Assembly: GCA_944470555.2 (NCBI GenBank)
Contig: OX104134.1
Location: 111,656,701 to 111,720,700 of the forward strand
Length of the DNA: 64,000 nt
Reading direction: 5' to 3'
From: Heterobilharzia americana
Taxonomy: Eukaryota; Platyhelminthes; Trematoda; Strigeidida; Schistosomatidae
Of this stretch, positions 45,001 to 56,907 are shown piece by piece (position 1 is the stretch's first letter; each line of letters begins with the position of its first letter). A program made the translations under genes and the position numbers. The notes beneath the pieces were generated by a model, which saw only the letters and a program-made list of their open reading frames with translations, was not told the origin of the DNA and searched no databases.

Positions 45001-45385
45001 CTGGCCTGTTACTGAAGATCAGATGGCCAGAATGATAAGAATAAGCAACAAGGAACTCTGGCTGGGAACGAACCAACCAAGAACCTATCACCCAACAAAT
45101 ATGCACTGGAAGGAAGTGGAGATGGATTGGGCATACACTGAGAAAGCCGACTGGGGACATCACGCGTCAGGCCAGTTGCTCGAGTGGAACGCCGATGGGA
45201 AGCGACGAGTTGAGCGTCCTAGCTGAGGGTGACATGGAGGAGATCGTGCGAGGAGGAAATGAGAGCTTGTGGACTGTCGTGGAGCCAGGTTGAAAAGATT
45301 TCAGAGAACAGAGCGCATTGGAGACGTGCTAGTGAGGCCCTATATTCCATTAGGAACCCAAGGGACAAATAAAAAAATAGCCTAC
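42047..45385 (+). mobile_element. Family A RTE-like retrotransposon, copy A3
   Basis: Complete from leader (CTAGCCGGTCCTAAGCCCG near 42076) to 3' end (CCAAGGGACAAATA near 45358). Endonuclease: MGTWNVRMMFEPSK from 42299, LGICESRWNGSG, then [17 protein letters not shown] and [16 protein letters not shown] after a frame change. RT: LLKCGKAAGPDGIPPEALK (43801-43857), GYLVKLPKKGDLS, ITLLS, FEKAFDSVDREV, and FADD at 44541-44552. C-terminal SVLLYGSETWRVTK near 44920. Disabled by shifts, by a 1-base loss near 44231, and by a TAG at 44279-44281 where A4 has TGG. The tail is A-rich, not ATT. Confidence 0.9.
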
Positions 45386-45609
45386 GAAGAATTCGCAAAC
45401 ATAAGTTTCCGATGAGATCATTCTTGGAAGTTACCGAGTTTTCGGTGAGCTATGACATAAATTTATTATATACTAACATTCCAAATGATAAAAGCCTGGA
45501 TATCGTTTCTAATCTATTAGAATCAAAATCAACTGTGATCGGAAGATGCCCATTGATTTACGGTGATAGTGACAATCCTGTTTCAAAGCTAACTACTTCA
45601 AATTTATAA
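45386..45609 (+). mobile_element. Penelope-like RT fragment (motif A region)
   Basis: Frame open to 45609 reading TEFSVSYDINLLYTNIPNDK, then SLDIVSNLLE. The SYDI...LYTNIP pattern is RT motif A in Penelope-like elements, with the catalytic Asp in YDI. It begins right at the 3' end of copy A3 and stops where a family B 3' end begins, so it is a sliver of an older element cut by two insertions. Confidence 0.65.
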
Positions 45610-45619
45610 AGGGAGAAAT

Positions 45620-46850
45620 ATAGGCAGACAGAACAAGTCAACGTAGAACCTCGCAGACAAGTGGATTAGTTTAAGTTGCCAGACTTCACAGTAGTATCCA
45701 AAGGACAAGTGCATAGAAAAAGGGATATCAAAGTTGCATGAGAGAATAAGTAATTTGAAGATGAAGGTTATCGCAAATATTCAAGCTTTCGAAAGACGTC
45801 AAGTAGAGAATATTTCTGCACCACTACGACCAATTTTCAGCCATGTCACAAAGGGTCCTTAACCACTGATTCCTCTCGTCTCGGAGACCCCAACCAGGTA
45901 ATCTACATCTCCCCACACGGCTGAATCCAACAGTCAGGGACTTCATCGACTGATATCAGGTCTTTATCTGCCCACTCTGAATCCTCTTCCAACTGATCCA
46001 GCTTCCAAATGGAGCGTTGAGTTAGGTGGTTGCTGGGCATATGCAACACACGGCATTCGATGAAGGTTCACAACCTCATTAATTGACTTGCTTATCTTGC
46101 CTAATACTCTTCGCCTAACTTCGACATTGCCCATAAGGTGATTTCACCAATGTTAAGAAGATACTTATAGTCGAAAACGTGTAGTCTCCTGATATGTTCT
46201 AATTTCAGCGGAAATAACGGAGTGCAACACAGTATACTCATCCATCAATAGGTAGTTGGATATCATGTCAGATGGCATCAGAAATTGGACAAGTTGGTAC
46301 ATACCAAACCGGCTTTTCGTATCAGAGCTAGGATTCGTCAGCGACCAGCCCACTCAGGCTGATGCAACTGCCCAAGTAAGTGAACTGGTCATGACGTTCT
46401 ACCAATTCACCTTCTACCATTATTTTCGTAGTACTTGCAGCAGACCAGTCCTGGAGCATCATCTTACATTTGACAGATGCGAAACGCATGCCAGCTAAAC
46501 ACTCAGATTCTTGATCATCGTATTCAGAGGAATTTGCGATTTCTCAGCGTCTCCGTATGATATGACGATATCACCTGCATATTTCAAGTTAACCAGGTAA
46601 CCGCCAGGGAGTAGAACAACCGCCGCAAAGTCAGACATACCCAAGGTTGTGGCCATTAATACGTCTATAACATAGTTACATAAGAACAGGGACAATGGGC
46701 ACCACTAGTTATCGTCGTTTCTGATGATAACTCTCCATAAGCTATGACTAGGCTGCGTGAGTTCAAGGTCCTAGGTAGCAGAGGTAGGGCTCCACCACCT
46801 CATGGATCATCCCAGTGTACGAGAAACGAAACAAGTCTTCTTATGACAAC
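45620..46850 (-). mobile_element. Family B RT and 3' end
   Basis: Minus strand: VIDVLMATTLGMSDFAAVVL and LKYAGDIVI (degraded YADD) near 46560-46690, thumb and C-terminal blocks down to the GRxRLPGWG-like region near 45900, and the 3' UTR ending at TAGAACCTCGCAGACAAGTG (45645). Decayed by several stops. Confidence 0.75.
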
Positions 46851-46854
46851 TATG

Positions 46855-47340
46855 GGGAAATCAGTTTAATTAGTATCGTCTTCAATATCCTAGGGTTGAT
46901 AGCCATCCAATGCCTGAATGGAACTCGAGAGCGATTAACTCTGGCAAACTAGTCAGTATTCAGGTATGGATGAGGATGCACGAGTCTGATGTTCATCCTT
47001 CGACAAGCTCTGGAATACATAGCATATTTCCCGCCAACCTACTCGTAATATTTCTTGACCTGGACGTGGCATTCGACTAACTCTTCCAAAAAGTGCTGTA
47101 CTGTTTTCACTGAAGAAGGAATACCTAGAAAGCATGTTACACTAACCAAGGCTTTCTACTTCAAATCACGCAGCTTATGGACACTTGTCATCAGAATCAA
47201 CGATAACTAGTGGTGTTCGACAGGGATACATACTCTCACTATTCCTACTTAAATTCGCCACGAACATACTTATATACACAACCAAAGGTATCTCTGATTT
47301 CACACGGAATGAACTGCACTCTGAAGGTGGTAAACTGTCT
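46855..47340 (+). mobile_element. Family B RT fragment
   Basis: Plus strand: EISLISIVFNILGLIAIQCL (the RGISLTNIVSKIL block), GCTSLMFILRQALEY (GCxDxIFxLRQxLE), then SGVRQGYILSLFLLKFATNI (GVRQGCPLSPFLFNFVIDI). Ends before YADD. Opposite strand to the preceding copy. Confidence 0.7.
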
Positions 47341-47967
47341 GGTCCTGCTGATTTACATCGTTTCAGATTCGAAACAGCATTCTAAGTCTCAATGGAAGTC
47401 GGGGGACTGACACTCACGTCCCATTCAGCTTCGGACTGACTAATGACTGGGCAACTGAAGCGTTGCTGAGGGCCAGTTGAACTGCACTCCAAAATGTTCT
47501 GCCCAACATTCTAGCCGCCTGTCCTGGGAGGTTAGTAGCGTCCCAACCCTTCGGTGATGGCTTCACTAACCATCGTCTTCATCATGCCAGTATCCTTAAT
47601 ACGCCTAAATAGTTGCTGAGTGTTACCCACCGATGATGTCTTCTCCACCTCTCTTGCTCTCTCCACCCACCACTGCTCGCGATCGACTCGAAGACTCTTG
47701 GTCAACTTTCATTTGAGTTGCCTTCGTTCTTCATTGTGGTCAGAGCCAACTGTAGTCAGTCTTCTCGAATCAATCACTTCGGATGACGTCGCGGAAATCC
47801 AATCACGTTTGCTAACTAACCTTCAGGTGCAGGTCACCAACTGTCGTTACCGCTGTTTCTACAGCAGACTAAATATCACACCAGGTTTCTTCAGGATGAG
47901 CATTGCAGTCACGTTCAGATGAATGCTTAGCTAACTCACCTGTAAATGTGTACTTGGCGTCCTCATC
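47332..47967 (-). repeat. Left arm of a 636-bp inverted repeat (family B linker/RT entry)
   Basis: Reverse complement of 49778-50413 with equal length and only a few substitutions seen. On the minus strand it encodes the family B linker ([19 protein letters not shown]) and RT entry. Part of it also matches 34770-35170. Confidence 0.92.
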
Positions 47968-48270
47968 TAGCAATCAAGCACAGATAAGCCTCATTGTTTC
48001 CTATGTGCAGTAAGGTGCAGACTCCTTTTTAAATACTTTATTGATATCCTTGTCTTCCAATTTGGTATAGACATATTCCTATCGCTTTTTTGTGACTAGT
48101 AAGGCCCAAACATACACGAGCCTGTACTATCGCGTAATCGGTGTCCGAACTGGCACACCAGAAAAAGCGGCAATCCTCAACAGATGGCTAAGGTGACAAT
48201 ATGATCCATCTGTGTCCGTCGTCGATTCGGTGTCGTTGGACGCAATGCAAGTCATTGTCTCTTATTATTA
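47968..48270 (-). mobile_element. Family B endonuclease fragment, diverged
   Basis: Minus-strand sequence matches the endonuclease-linker region (AACATACACGAGCC near 48110, AGCGGCAATCCTC near 48166), but differs from the nearby near-identical copies. It therefore belongs to an older copy that was joined to the left arm. Confidence 0.6.
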
Positions 48271-49777
48271 ATACATGTATTGTTGGACGGAATCTCTGGT
48301 CTATATCTGTTACCGTGATGTGGTTGTTGGCTTGCATTTTGCTCTGACCCGGCGCGCTACACGAGTTGGTATGCTTTCATATGCAAAATAAAAAAAATAT
48401 CAGAAATTACTGTTGCATAGGGCTAAGAGGAAATGCAATTACCGTTGGAGTGTAAATTACAACAATATGATGTAGGTTTGAGGGAAAATTATGCTACCAC
48501 TGGATGCTTGGAGTGTAAGAGCAGTAAGGTTTTTCGCTTGCATGACCAGCAGTGCCATGTTGCCTTCCGAATGGAAATAAAAGTTAAAAAATTGGCTCTA
48601 TTACTATCAGAATCCTGTGAAACAGTCCTCGGTGCCGACATTATAACAACCAAACCTCGAACCAACAATCCGTGAAAGGCCGTGTAAGACAGGTTCCAAG
48701 CAGATGTCCCAGGAGTATTGCGGTTACATAAATCGTCCTTCATTTACGTGTATTAAGAAGAAATAGCATTCCATGGTGTGTACAGCCCATTGTCGACCTC
48801 CTGTAGTACTCAAGACAAATACAAGTTACCCCTAAACTATATCTCCTCTCCTGTTTTCAAAAAGTGATACTTATTTTACACCCATCCCAACCCCTCAATC
48901 TGCAATCATTGTCAACGATCAAAATTATCGAAACCTCATTCCTAGTCTCCTAAGACCCTCACACCCACCATCGATTTCATGTTGCAGCTTTCAACCACCA
49001 AACTCTATGCAAAATCCAACAGCAAGCATCACTACCAAGAACTCTGGAATCTCTAGTCAAGGGTGTACGCTGTGAATCTGAGACTGGTGTACAGGATCCG
49101 ACTGTGGTTATTAAATTTAGTTCACCTGTCCAAGGTGTGGAATCTTCGAAATTCACCTCGAGATTATCCGATGACCCAATTGCCAGCTCTTGTGGACTCA
49201 CTGGTGTTGGCATAGCATTGAGTTGTAGAGCAGAAAGTGCACTTCTCGACTGCATACCAGTCAACAGCCATATGTATATGCTGTTCAACTGAATGGATCT
49301 ATAAGGACTAGGTAGTGCTTTGAGATCAACTGATCCCTATTCTTAATCTCCGCTTATGCACCAACCAACTGAAGTTCGGATGATGCGAATGATGAATTCT
49401 ACGAGAAGCTGTCACTCTTACTATGGAAAGTAAAGCGCTTAGACGGAGTCATAATGCCAGGTGACTTCAACGCTCGAGTAAGGAAGTTGAACTAATCGAA
49501 AAGGCATCTGGGAGGTATCTCCGGAATCCCATGCCAACGAACCGACGATGGTGATTGTCTGTTGCAATTTTGTTTTGACAGTCACTTGTTTGTGGCCAGC
49601 AATAACCTTAGGCATGAAGTGAGACACTGTCATTTGGCGTCCACCAACGTCAAACCAACGATGGACACAGACAGATCATATTGTTACAGGTCATCGTTCG
49701 ATAGGATCGGTGGAGGATTGCCGCTCTTTCTGGAGTACCAGTTTGCACTCTCATTAAGTAGTAGTTCGGGTTTGGTG

Positions 49778-50413
49778 GATGAGAACGCCAAGTACACATT
49801 TACAGGTGAGTTAGCTAAGCATTCATCTGAACGTGACTGCAATGCTCATCCTGAAGAAACCTGGTGTGATATTTAGTCTGCTGTAGAAACAGCGGTAACG
49901 ACAGTTGGTGACCTGCACCTGAAGGTTAGTTAGCAAACGTGATTGGATTTCCGCGACGTCATCCGAAGTGATTGATTCGAGAAGACTGACTACAGTTGGC
50001 TCTGACCACAATGAAGAACGAAGGCAACTCAAATGAAAGTTGACCAAGAGTCTTCGAGTCGATCGCGAGCAGTGGTGGGTGGAGAGAGCAAGAGAGGTGG
50101 AGAAGACATCATCGGTGGGTAACACTCAGCAACTATTTAGGCGTATTAAGGATACTGGCATGATGAAGACGATGGTTAGTGAAGCCATCACCGAAGGGTT
50201 GGGACGCTACTAACCTCTCAGGACAGGCGGCTAGAACGTTGGGCAGAACATTTTGGAGTGCAGTTCAACTGGCCCTCAGCAACGCTTCAGTTGCCCAGTC
50301 ATTAGTCAGTCCGAAGCTGAATGGGACGTGAGTGTCAGTCCCCCGACTTCCATTGAGACTTAGAATGCTGTTTCGAATCTGAAACGATGTAAATCAGCAG
50401 GACCAGACAGTTT
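49778..50413 (+). repeat. Right arm of the 636-bp inverted repeat
   Basis: Pairs with 47332-47967. The spacer between the arms is 1810 bp. Confidence 0.92.
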
Positions 50414-50689
50414 GTCACCTGATGTTTTTAAGAATGGATGTATGAAGTTTCTAAATATAGGGAAATGCGTGGTACGTTGTGTATGGTAATGATCTGAGCG
50501 CCGTCAGACTGATCGACTTCACTGATCATCTCAATTTATAAGGAGGTAGAGTTTTCTTCCTGTAACAATCTTAGAGAAATGTATTTGACTAATATTGTGT
50601 CGACTATCCTACGGTCTATAGTTATCTAATGCCTGACGATAAAATGGACATGAGGGTCGTCTGCAAGCTAGCTTCACTTCATGCCTACT

Positions 50690-51395
50690 CAAACTGGACA
50701 CAAGAACTCAGGCTATCATCTAGAAAACTTGGACTTGATGGTAAACGGAACCAAAGTAATACTATAGTACTGTCTGCTCAAAAAAGCCTAAGTGAATTTG
50801 GTTTTTAAGTGGGAGGAAAAGGCTCATCAAATACTCTACTTCAGACTGTCACCCAATTATCCCCCTTATTTCAAACTGCAGTTCAGTTACTCAGACTATG
50901 CCAGAGCAGAGATAGAAAAGTATTAAGGAATACTTTGTCAGGATCCGGTAAAATGTTACTAGTCAGTCAAAAGACATTGTTGTACTATAATTCACTTTTT
51001 CAAGGGGGAGGTGCCATAGTGTGCAGAAACATTGGCAAAATATTCATGAATAACCGCATATGCCCAAAGCCTTTTTTCACCCAATCGCTTTTCTGTGCGG
51101 TCTCGGGAAAAATACATGAACCAACGCATGAGGTTGATCGAAGAGATCAAAATCATAAAATTTAAATCTAGTAGGCCTGGAAACACCCATGGCCATGGTA
51201 ATATATATAAACCTTCTCTTCTATTACCGCCTTTTCTGTTTACAAAGAAACTGAGTGACTATTAAGGGTGGAATCTAAAGAAGCCTTCACATATACATAA
51301 TTCAGGCTCTTTCAGGTCACTGGTAAAGATATAAAAAGGGACGGCTGAACCTATATAAAATATTTTCACCTTGTGACATATCGTCTAACACAGGC
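50690..51395 (+). other. Unidentified insert in the family B RT region
   Basis: The RT reading order breaks near 50700 (HAYSNWTQELR) and resumes near 51400 (YAIFLDLKVKLDSVHDEVL). Between them a 118-codon open frame (50809-51165, MGGKGSSNTLLQTVTQLSPL...) has no domain I recognise. The insert also has ATATATATAAACC and several AT-rich runs. No clear terminal repeats or target duplication noticed. It may be a small non-autonomous element or captured host DNA. Confidence 0.4.
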
Positions 51396-52699
51396 ATAAT
51401 TTTCGGTTGCCGATACGCCATATTTCTTGACTTGAAGGTGAAACTTGACTCTGTACACGATGAGGTGTTGTGGTGGTGTCTCGCTGTGAAGGGAGTACCG
51501 AGAATTTATTGAATGTTGTTTAGAACCCTCTACTTGAACTCACGCATCCGTGTAAGGTTTTATGGATCGTTTTCATATTATTTGAGTCTAACTGGTGCCA
51601 TCCACCGCAGATGCCCGTTGTCACCATTCTTATTATACTTCTTCACAAACGTACTAAATGACACAACCTTAGGTACGTCTGAGTTCACATGGATTGACTT
51701 ACTACCCTGCAATCGTCTACTTAACTTGGACTATGCAGACGATATCGTCCTGCCCGTGGAGGCGCTGACACCTATTATTTTGGCTGCTTAGCGTTTCCAT
51801 CTAACAAGTGTAATACGATGTTCATGGACTGGTCTGCTACGACTACCAGATCAATGGTAGGGAGTGAAGTCATTGAATGTCTCGACCGATTCACTTATTT
51901 GGGGAGTTGTATCAACTCGAAAAGGGTGGTTCCTAAGGAAATCTCAGTTTGGATATAGAAGGATCGTTCGGCATTTGCTAACTTGCGTCATCTGCGGCTC
52001 TGGTGAGGTATCCGACTGCCTGTTAAATGATGGGTATACTACATTGCAGTTTGTTCTATCCTGTTATACAGCTGGGAAACATAGCCGTTAAAAGTAGAAG
52101 ATATGAAGCGATTACAGGGTTCTTACCATAGGTGTCTTCGCAGCATTGCTCACGCATAGTGGAATCACTGTGTTAGCAATGTCGAGGTTAGCTGAAGAGT
52201 ACTGGACTAGAGAAGGCAGTCAGTCGGTGAGTTTCTCGATCTTCATAGAATGAGGTGCATCAAACATGTACTATGCAAGACGAGTCATCGCCTGCCCCGA
52301 AGTGCCATGCTAGGAGAAGTTGAATTAGGTTGTAACAGGATTCAGGGTAGCCCAAACAGTATGTTGCGCTAGTCTATGAAACCCCTGACTGTTGGTTTCA
52401 CCTGTGTCGGGAGGCGTATACTACCTGGTTGGGGTCTCGAGATGATAGGATTCAGTGGTTGAGGATTATTGCTAACATGGCTGAAAATCAGTCTCATTGG
52501 CGTGGATATGTTCACTTTTTTGCATCTTCTATAGATTCAATATCTGCAGTAGCCATTATCTTCGCACTCTTCATTCCCACATACAACTTTGATATGACGC
52601 TTTTCCTGTCGACGTTTCTTTGTATACTGCTGTGAAATATAGCAACTTGAACTGATAGAATGGTGTGTGAGGTTCTTTGTTGATTTTGTCTGTCTGTTC

Positions 52700-53675
52700 C
52701 ATCGTAGATCTGAATCTTATCGGGTCTATCAATATTTCGAGTGTAGATATAGCTGACATTTTCAGAAGCATTTTTTTATTGCACTGAATTGTACAGTTTT
52801 CAACCTGATTCATGGATTGTGTTTGGTTATTTACATTATGACATTTACCACTCACCACGTGCTGATTGCACAGAATGACATAGAAAATAGTGTGATTAGT
52901 CACACCACTTTAATTTTCGTCGTAGGTAGCAAGTACTTTCAAAGATATACACATAATAGGTGATTCTGTGATATTTTTCGTTTCCTTGCATCTCAGTGGT
53001 TAGGAAGTGCTGTTTGATATGCATTAAGGTGAATTTTTCTGCTTTCTTGAAGGTTTGCTTCTTACGAACTGATTCCCATCACAGATTGAGATCAACTAGA
53101 GAACTGTCAAAAAAATGAAAGCAGAGCGCAGCTTTCTTGTGACTTCATAGAGATATGAATTCATACGCAAAATATCTTGCTTTTTCTACACGCCCAAACG
53201 TTTTGCCGAGGCTAACTGCTAGTAGTTGCGTTTACCAGTTTAACTACTCTTGTAGAACCACTAATGTTGGCCGGTGTTCTAGGAATTTAATTTCTCGCGC
53301 TCATGAAGACCTCTGAGTGTGGTGAAGTAAAGGTATCGAGAAAAATGTAAGTAGCTCATTATTAACTCAAACTGAATATGCATCTATCATTAACCTATCG
53401 AGAGCCACAGGATACAGAATACTTCAAACAGCAGTTGAAGCCATTCAGCCTAAACAAAAGAAAAAGTTGCAGTAATTATTACTACCTTAGCCAGCTTCGG
53501 AATAGGTGACTGTCGCATAATTGATTTTGAACACCCAGTACCATTATATAACCTACACCATTAATTATTTTCAATCTTACTAACAGACTGTAGTAATTTT
53601 GACTATCTGAGAAAGCTGTGGTTTGGCAGACTAGTATTTAAATTGGATGATGACTGAGGGTGAATTGGAAATTTG
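52700..53675. other. Spacer
   Basis: An open frame at 52571-52903 (minus) overlaps the family B 3' UTR and has no domain. The rest is AT-rich with nothing recognised. Confidence 0.4.
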
Positions 53676-53679
53676 GCTC

Positions 53680-53752
53680 ACGGTGTGATCCGAACCAGCA
53701 ACCACCGAGTTTCCAGCCTTGTGCTCTGCCACCTGAGCTACGAAACTCCACC
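53680..53752 (-). mobile_element. tRNA-like SINE head (minus)
   Basis: Minus strand: TAGCTCAGGTGGCAGAGCAC is a good A box with a D-stem GCTC/GAGC, and GGTTGCTGGTTCGGATCACA a diverged B box. The anticodon stem does not pair, so a functional tRNA is unlikely. Confidence 0.55.
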
Positions 53753-53957
53753 ACTGATCAGATGGTTATCTCAGATATTCAGACTGATAATCAATAGGAT
53801 GCTTCCCCTCTCTAATTAAGGTAGATTGGATTGGGATGAGAAGTCTTGACTGGGCAGCCAGTGTGAGTACGACCAAGTGGTAGTAAAGTGTCATGAATTC
53901 ACGTGGTAGTTGGTCAAAACCCTTAATGACTGGAGTGAAATAAAAATCTGGTCTGTA

Positions 53958-54034
53958 ATCACATCACAGCTCAGATGGTAGAACACTGGGCTGGAAATCT
54001 GGCGGTCGCTGGTTCGAATCCCATCACCGCCCAA
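53958..54034 (+). mobile_element. tRNA-like SINE head (plus)
   Basis: CAGCTCAGATGGTAGAACAC (A box) and GGTTCGAATCCCATC (near-perfect B box) with GGGCTGGAAATCTGGCGG between. Closely related to the minus-strand head at 53680, giving an inverted pair about 200 bp apart. The stems are too weak for a working tRNA. No 34350-type tail seen, so this is probably a different SINE subfamily. Confidence 0.55.
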
Positions 54035-54039
54035 AATTT

Positions 54040-55110
54040 TCATTTCATCTTCAAACACCACGCAGTATCAATAGACTGTATATTGGTTCTCATGGTTTAC
54101 ACGCACTTGTTCTGTGACTGAAAAGTATGAGTATTTAACTGAGGAGAAAGTTACGAATCGCTTTATATCTGTTCATCAAATTGAGCCATGAATTAGGTTT
54201 TCACTTTTGAAAGTGAAATGAACGAAAATCAGCTCACTACTAAACATAGTGTGTGAAAAGGTGCTGTTCAGTATGTGTAAATGACATTTCGGTTTGCAGA
54301 TTTGTACTTAAACTTAACTGGATTTGTTGCATATCGTATAAAGACTAATAAAATCGATGGTTAGCAACATCGATTTCTTTCTTACAAACATTCACCACAC
54401 TACATTTAGAACAGCGCGAATTCACATGTAATGTTAATTTTTTTAGAGAATAGAACTTGTTCGTACATTAGGACAATGTTGTCCGAAAGACAATCCATGA
54501 CACCATAACACGACACTTAGTTACAATTTCCGTCAGTTATTTTACAGGAATAAAAAAGGATGAGGAAAAGGTCATTCACGATGTCACTAGCTATCATCAA
54601 ACAGATAAAAACCAGCTATTTTTAGGCAAAAAATGAAGCTAGTGCAATGCTATTCTATTCGTTTCTATAAGCTTCACCAGTTTGGTGTGCTTAGGGTAGA
54701 CGATTTCATTTTCACGTAGCCTACGCAATTTAAGCAACCAATACATTTTTCTCCATGTTACGTATATCAAGATTCGCAAAGGATTTTGGGATTATTTTTT
54801 TATGATATCATAATCGCAATAATCAATGTTGTCTAACTGAGAAAATATACACAAATGATATAAAGCATACATCACCTGTTTTCTTTACATGTATTTAATT
54901 AGTGCGACGGATGCAGAGAAATTCATGAAGGTGATTGTTGTACAAATCTTGAACATGCTTTCTTCTAATCGAGTGGTTTGCCCATTGGCTATGCATCGCC
55001 CACTTTGTGGTGAGTGCTGGAAGTATTAATTTCCCCATTTTGTATTCAAGTGCGCATCATCTTGAGAATATTTTAATGAAAATCCAACAAACAACATTAT
55101 TTCCCGGTTA
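54040..55110. other. Spacer
   Basis: AT-rich sequence with no supported gene or repeat. Confidence 0.4.
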
Positions 55111-55114
55111 CCTA

Positions 55115-55555
55115 ACATCAAGCCCAGACCTGAATGGGGCGCGATGCCAATCCCCCAACTGTCCGCGAAAATTGTGAAGTCTGTTTCGAATCTGAAAAGA
55201 GCGAAGCAGCAGGACCATACGGTTTACCAACCGAAGTTATTAAGGATGGTGGAAAGAAATTGCCGATTAGAGAAACTGAGGTACTAGACAGTGTATGGTA
55301 AACAGAGGTAGTACCATCATACTGGTCTACATCATTGATCATTTCAGTCTACCAAAAAGGAAATAAATCTTTCTGTGATAACCATGAGGAAATCAGTTTC
55401 ACTAATATTGTGTCGAAGAACACAAGGTCTTTATTTATCTAACGCTTAACTGGAGCTCAAAATAATCAAGCCCTTTTCAGACCTGGAAGAGGATGTATCG
55501 ATCAAATTTTCATACTTCCAGAGGTTCCAGAACACAAATGTGCTTACGCCGTCCG
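55115..55555 (+). mobile_element. Family B RT fragment
   Basis: Plus-strand blocks: VSNLKRAKQQDHTVYQPKLL-like entry near 55185, VPSYWSTSLIISVYQKGNKS and FCDNHEEISFTNIVS near 55310-55410, and RPGRGCIDQIFILPEVPEH near 55480-55535. Ends abruptly at a family B 3' end in the other direction. Confidence 0.68.
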
Positions 55556-56905
55556 ATGGTGCATCCGTTCACGTTGTCAAACTTCACAGCATCATGAAAA
55601 GAACAGGTAGATAGAACAAGACTACCAAAGTACACAGGTGCATGGCAGTAGTTGAAAAATGGTTGGTCAAAATATTCAACCCACGAGAGACGTCAAATAA
55701 TGAGTACATTTATCTGCACTACTGTGATCTGTTTTCAGATATTTCACCAAAAGTCCTAAATCACATTTTCCGGTCCTCTGGCGGACACCAGTCAGGTAGT
55801 CTACACCTCACTACATGATACAGACAGAAAGTTAGTAAATTCATGTATTGGTGCCAGGTTTTGATCTAGCCACCATGGACCATCTTCCAACATAACCCAA
55901 CTTCCCCTAGAATGGCAAATTGAAGAAGCAGTGGATAGGTATGTGCAACACATGTCCACGCCACTTCAACAGATGAAAATTCACAAAGTCACCAATTGAC
56001 TTGTCTGTTTTGCCTAGTACCCTTCGCCTAAGCGCAACATTGTGCACACAGCGATTCCACTAAGCGCGAGTTATCCTGCGAAGACACCTGATCTAGAAAA
56101 CCTGTAACCACTTCATCTCTTCCTTTCATTGGCTATATCTCACAACCATATAACAGGACGGAAAAAACTCCAGCGCCGTACACCCGAACTTTAATACATA
56201 ATCAGAAATCTCGCCAGTCGTCGCCAAAGATAAGGCAAGGTGACAAATGCCAAAAGGCCCTTCAATATCAGAGCTGAGATTTCGTCAGCAACCAGCCCGT
56301 TCCAGCTGATGTAACACCACAATTAAGTAACTGGTCAATATATTTCACTACTTCACCTACTATCACTGAACTAGGAGTTCTGGGACATCTTCTTACCTTT
56401 GACTGGTGATAGCGAAACGCATGTCCACCAAACTTAGATTTCTGCTCAACGCGTCCAGAAGAAACTGAATTCTGCCGGCGTCTCCAACTAGCAGGACAAT
56501 ATTATCTGAGTACTTCAAGTCAACCAGATAACTTCCAGGGAGCAGAACAATCCACATAGCCAAGGTTACATCCATTGCGAAATTAAATAGGAACGGTGAG
56601 AGCGAATACCCCTGCAGGACGCAAGTAGTCGCTGATTCGTATGTCAATGCCTCAACAGCACAAAAATACCAGCATCATTTTGAATAGAGAGACTTGATTA
56701 GCGTAACACACATGCTAGGTATTTCTTTCACAGGCAAACAGTAACACAACACTTCAAGGACGACGGAGTCGCCAGCCCCGTTCAGGTGAAGAAATATTAC
56801 GAGTGTAGAATGGCGAGAAATATCCAATTTGTGTTCAAGTACCGGCAGAAGGGTGGACACATTAGGATATTCTCAACTATATCTGAAACCTGCCTAGTTC
56901 CCCCA
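55556..56905 (-). mobile_element. Family B RT and 3' end
   Basis: Minus strand: FLHLNGAGDSVVLEVLCYCL near 56740-56800, CVLQGYSLSPFLFNFAMDV near 56560-56620, LKYSDNIVLL (YADD lost) near 56500, thumb and C-terminal blocks, then the 3' block GTGAAGTTTGACAACGTG near 55580. Multiple stops. Confidence 0.72.
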
Positions 56906-56907
56906 AT

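Larger units (their letters stand above)
48405..52690 (+). mobile_element. Family B retrotransposon, most complete copy
   Basis: 5' leader near 48430-48600 (GTGTAAATTAC, CATGACCAGCAGTGCC); N-terminal region and endonuclease entry [20 protein letters not shown] at 49200-49260; endonuclease [20 protein letters not shown] at 49562 onward; linker [19 protein letters not shown] at 50070; RT entry near 50380 (KRCKSAGPDSLSP). After a break come RT blocks CPLSPFLLYFFTNV and LDYADDIVL (YADD at 51732-51743), SVLSCYTAG-like thumb, and GRRILPGWG near 52410-52435 with 3' UTR to about 52690. About 680 bp of unrelated sequence (50690-51395) interrupts the RT. Frameshifts make it inactive, but the YADD is intact. 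Confidence 0.82.

Noticed and set aside
53958..54034. Possible functional tRNA gene
   Set aside because: The A and B boxes are good but the D and anticodon stems do not pair, and a related head lies 200 bp away in inverse orientation. A SINE head is more likely.
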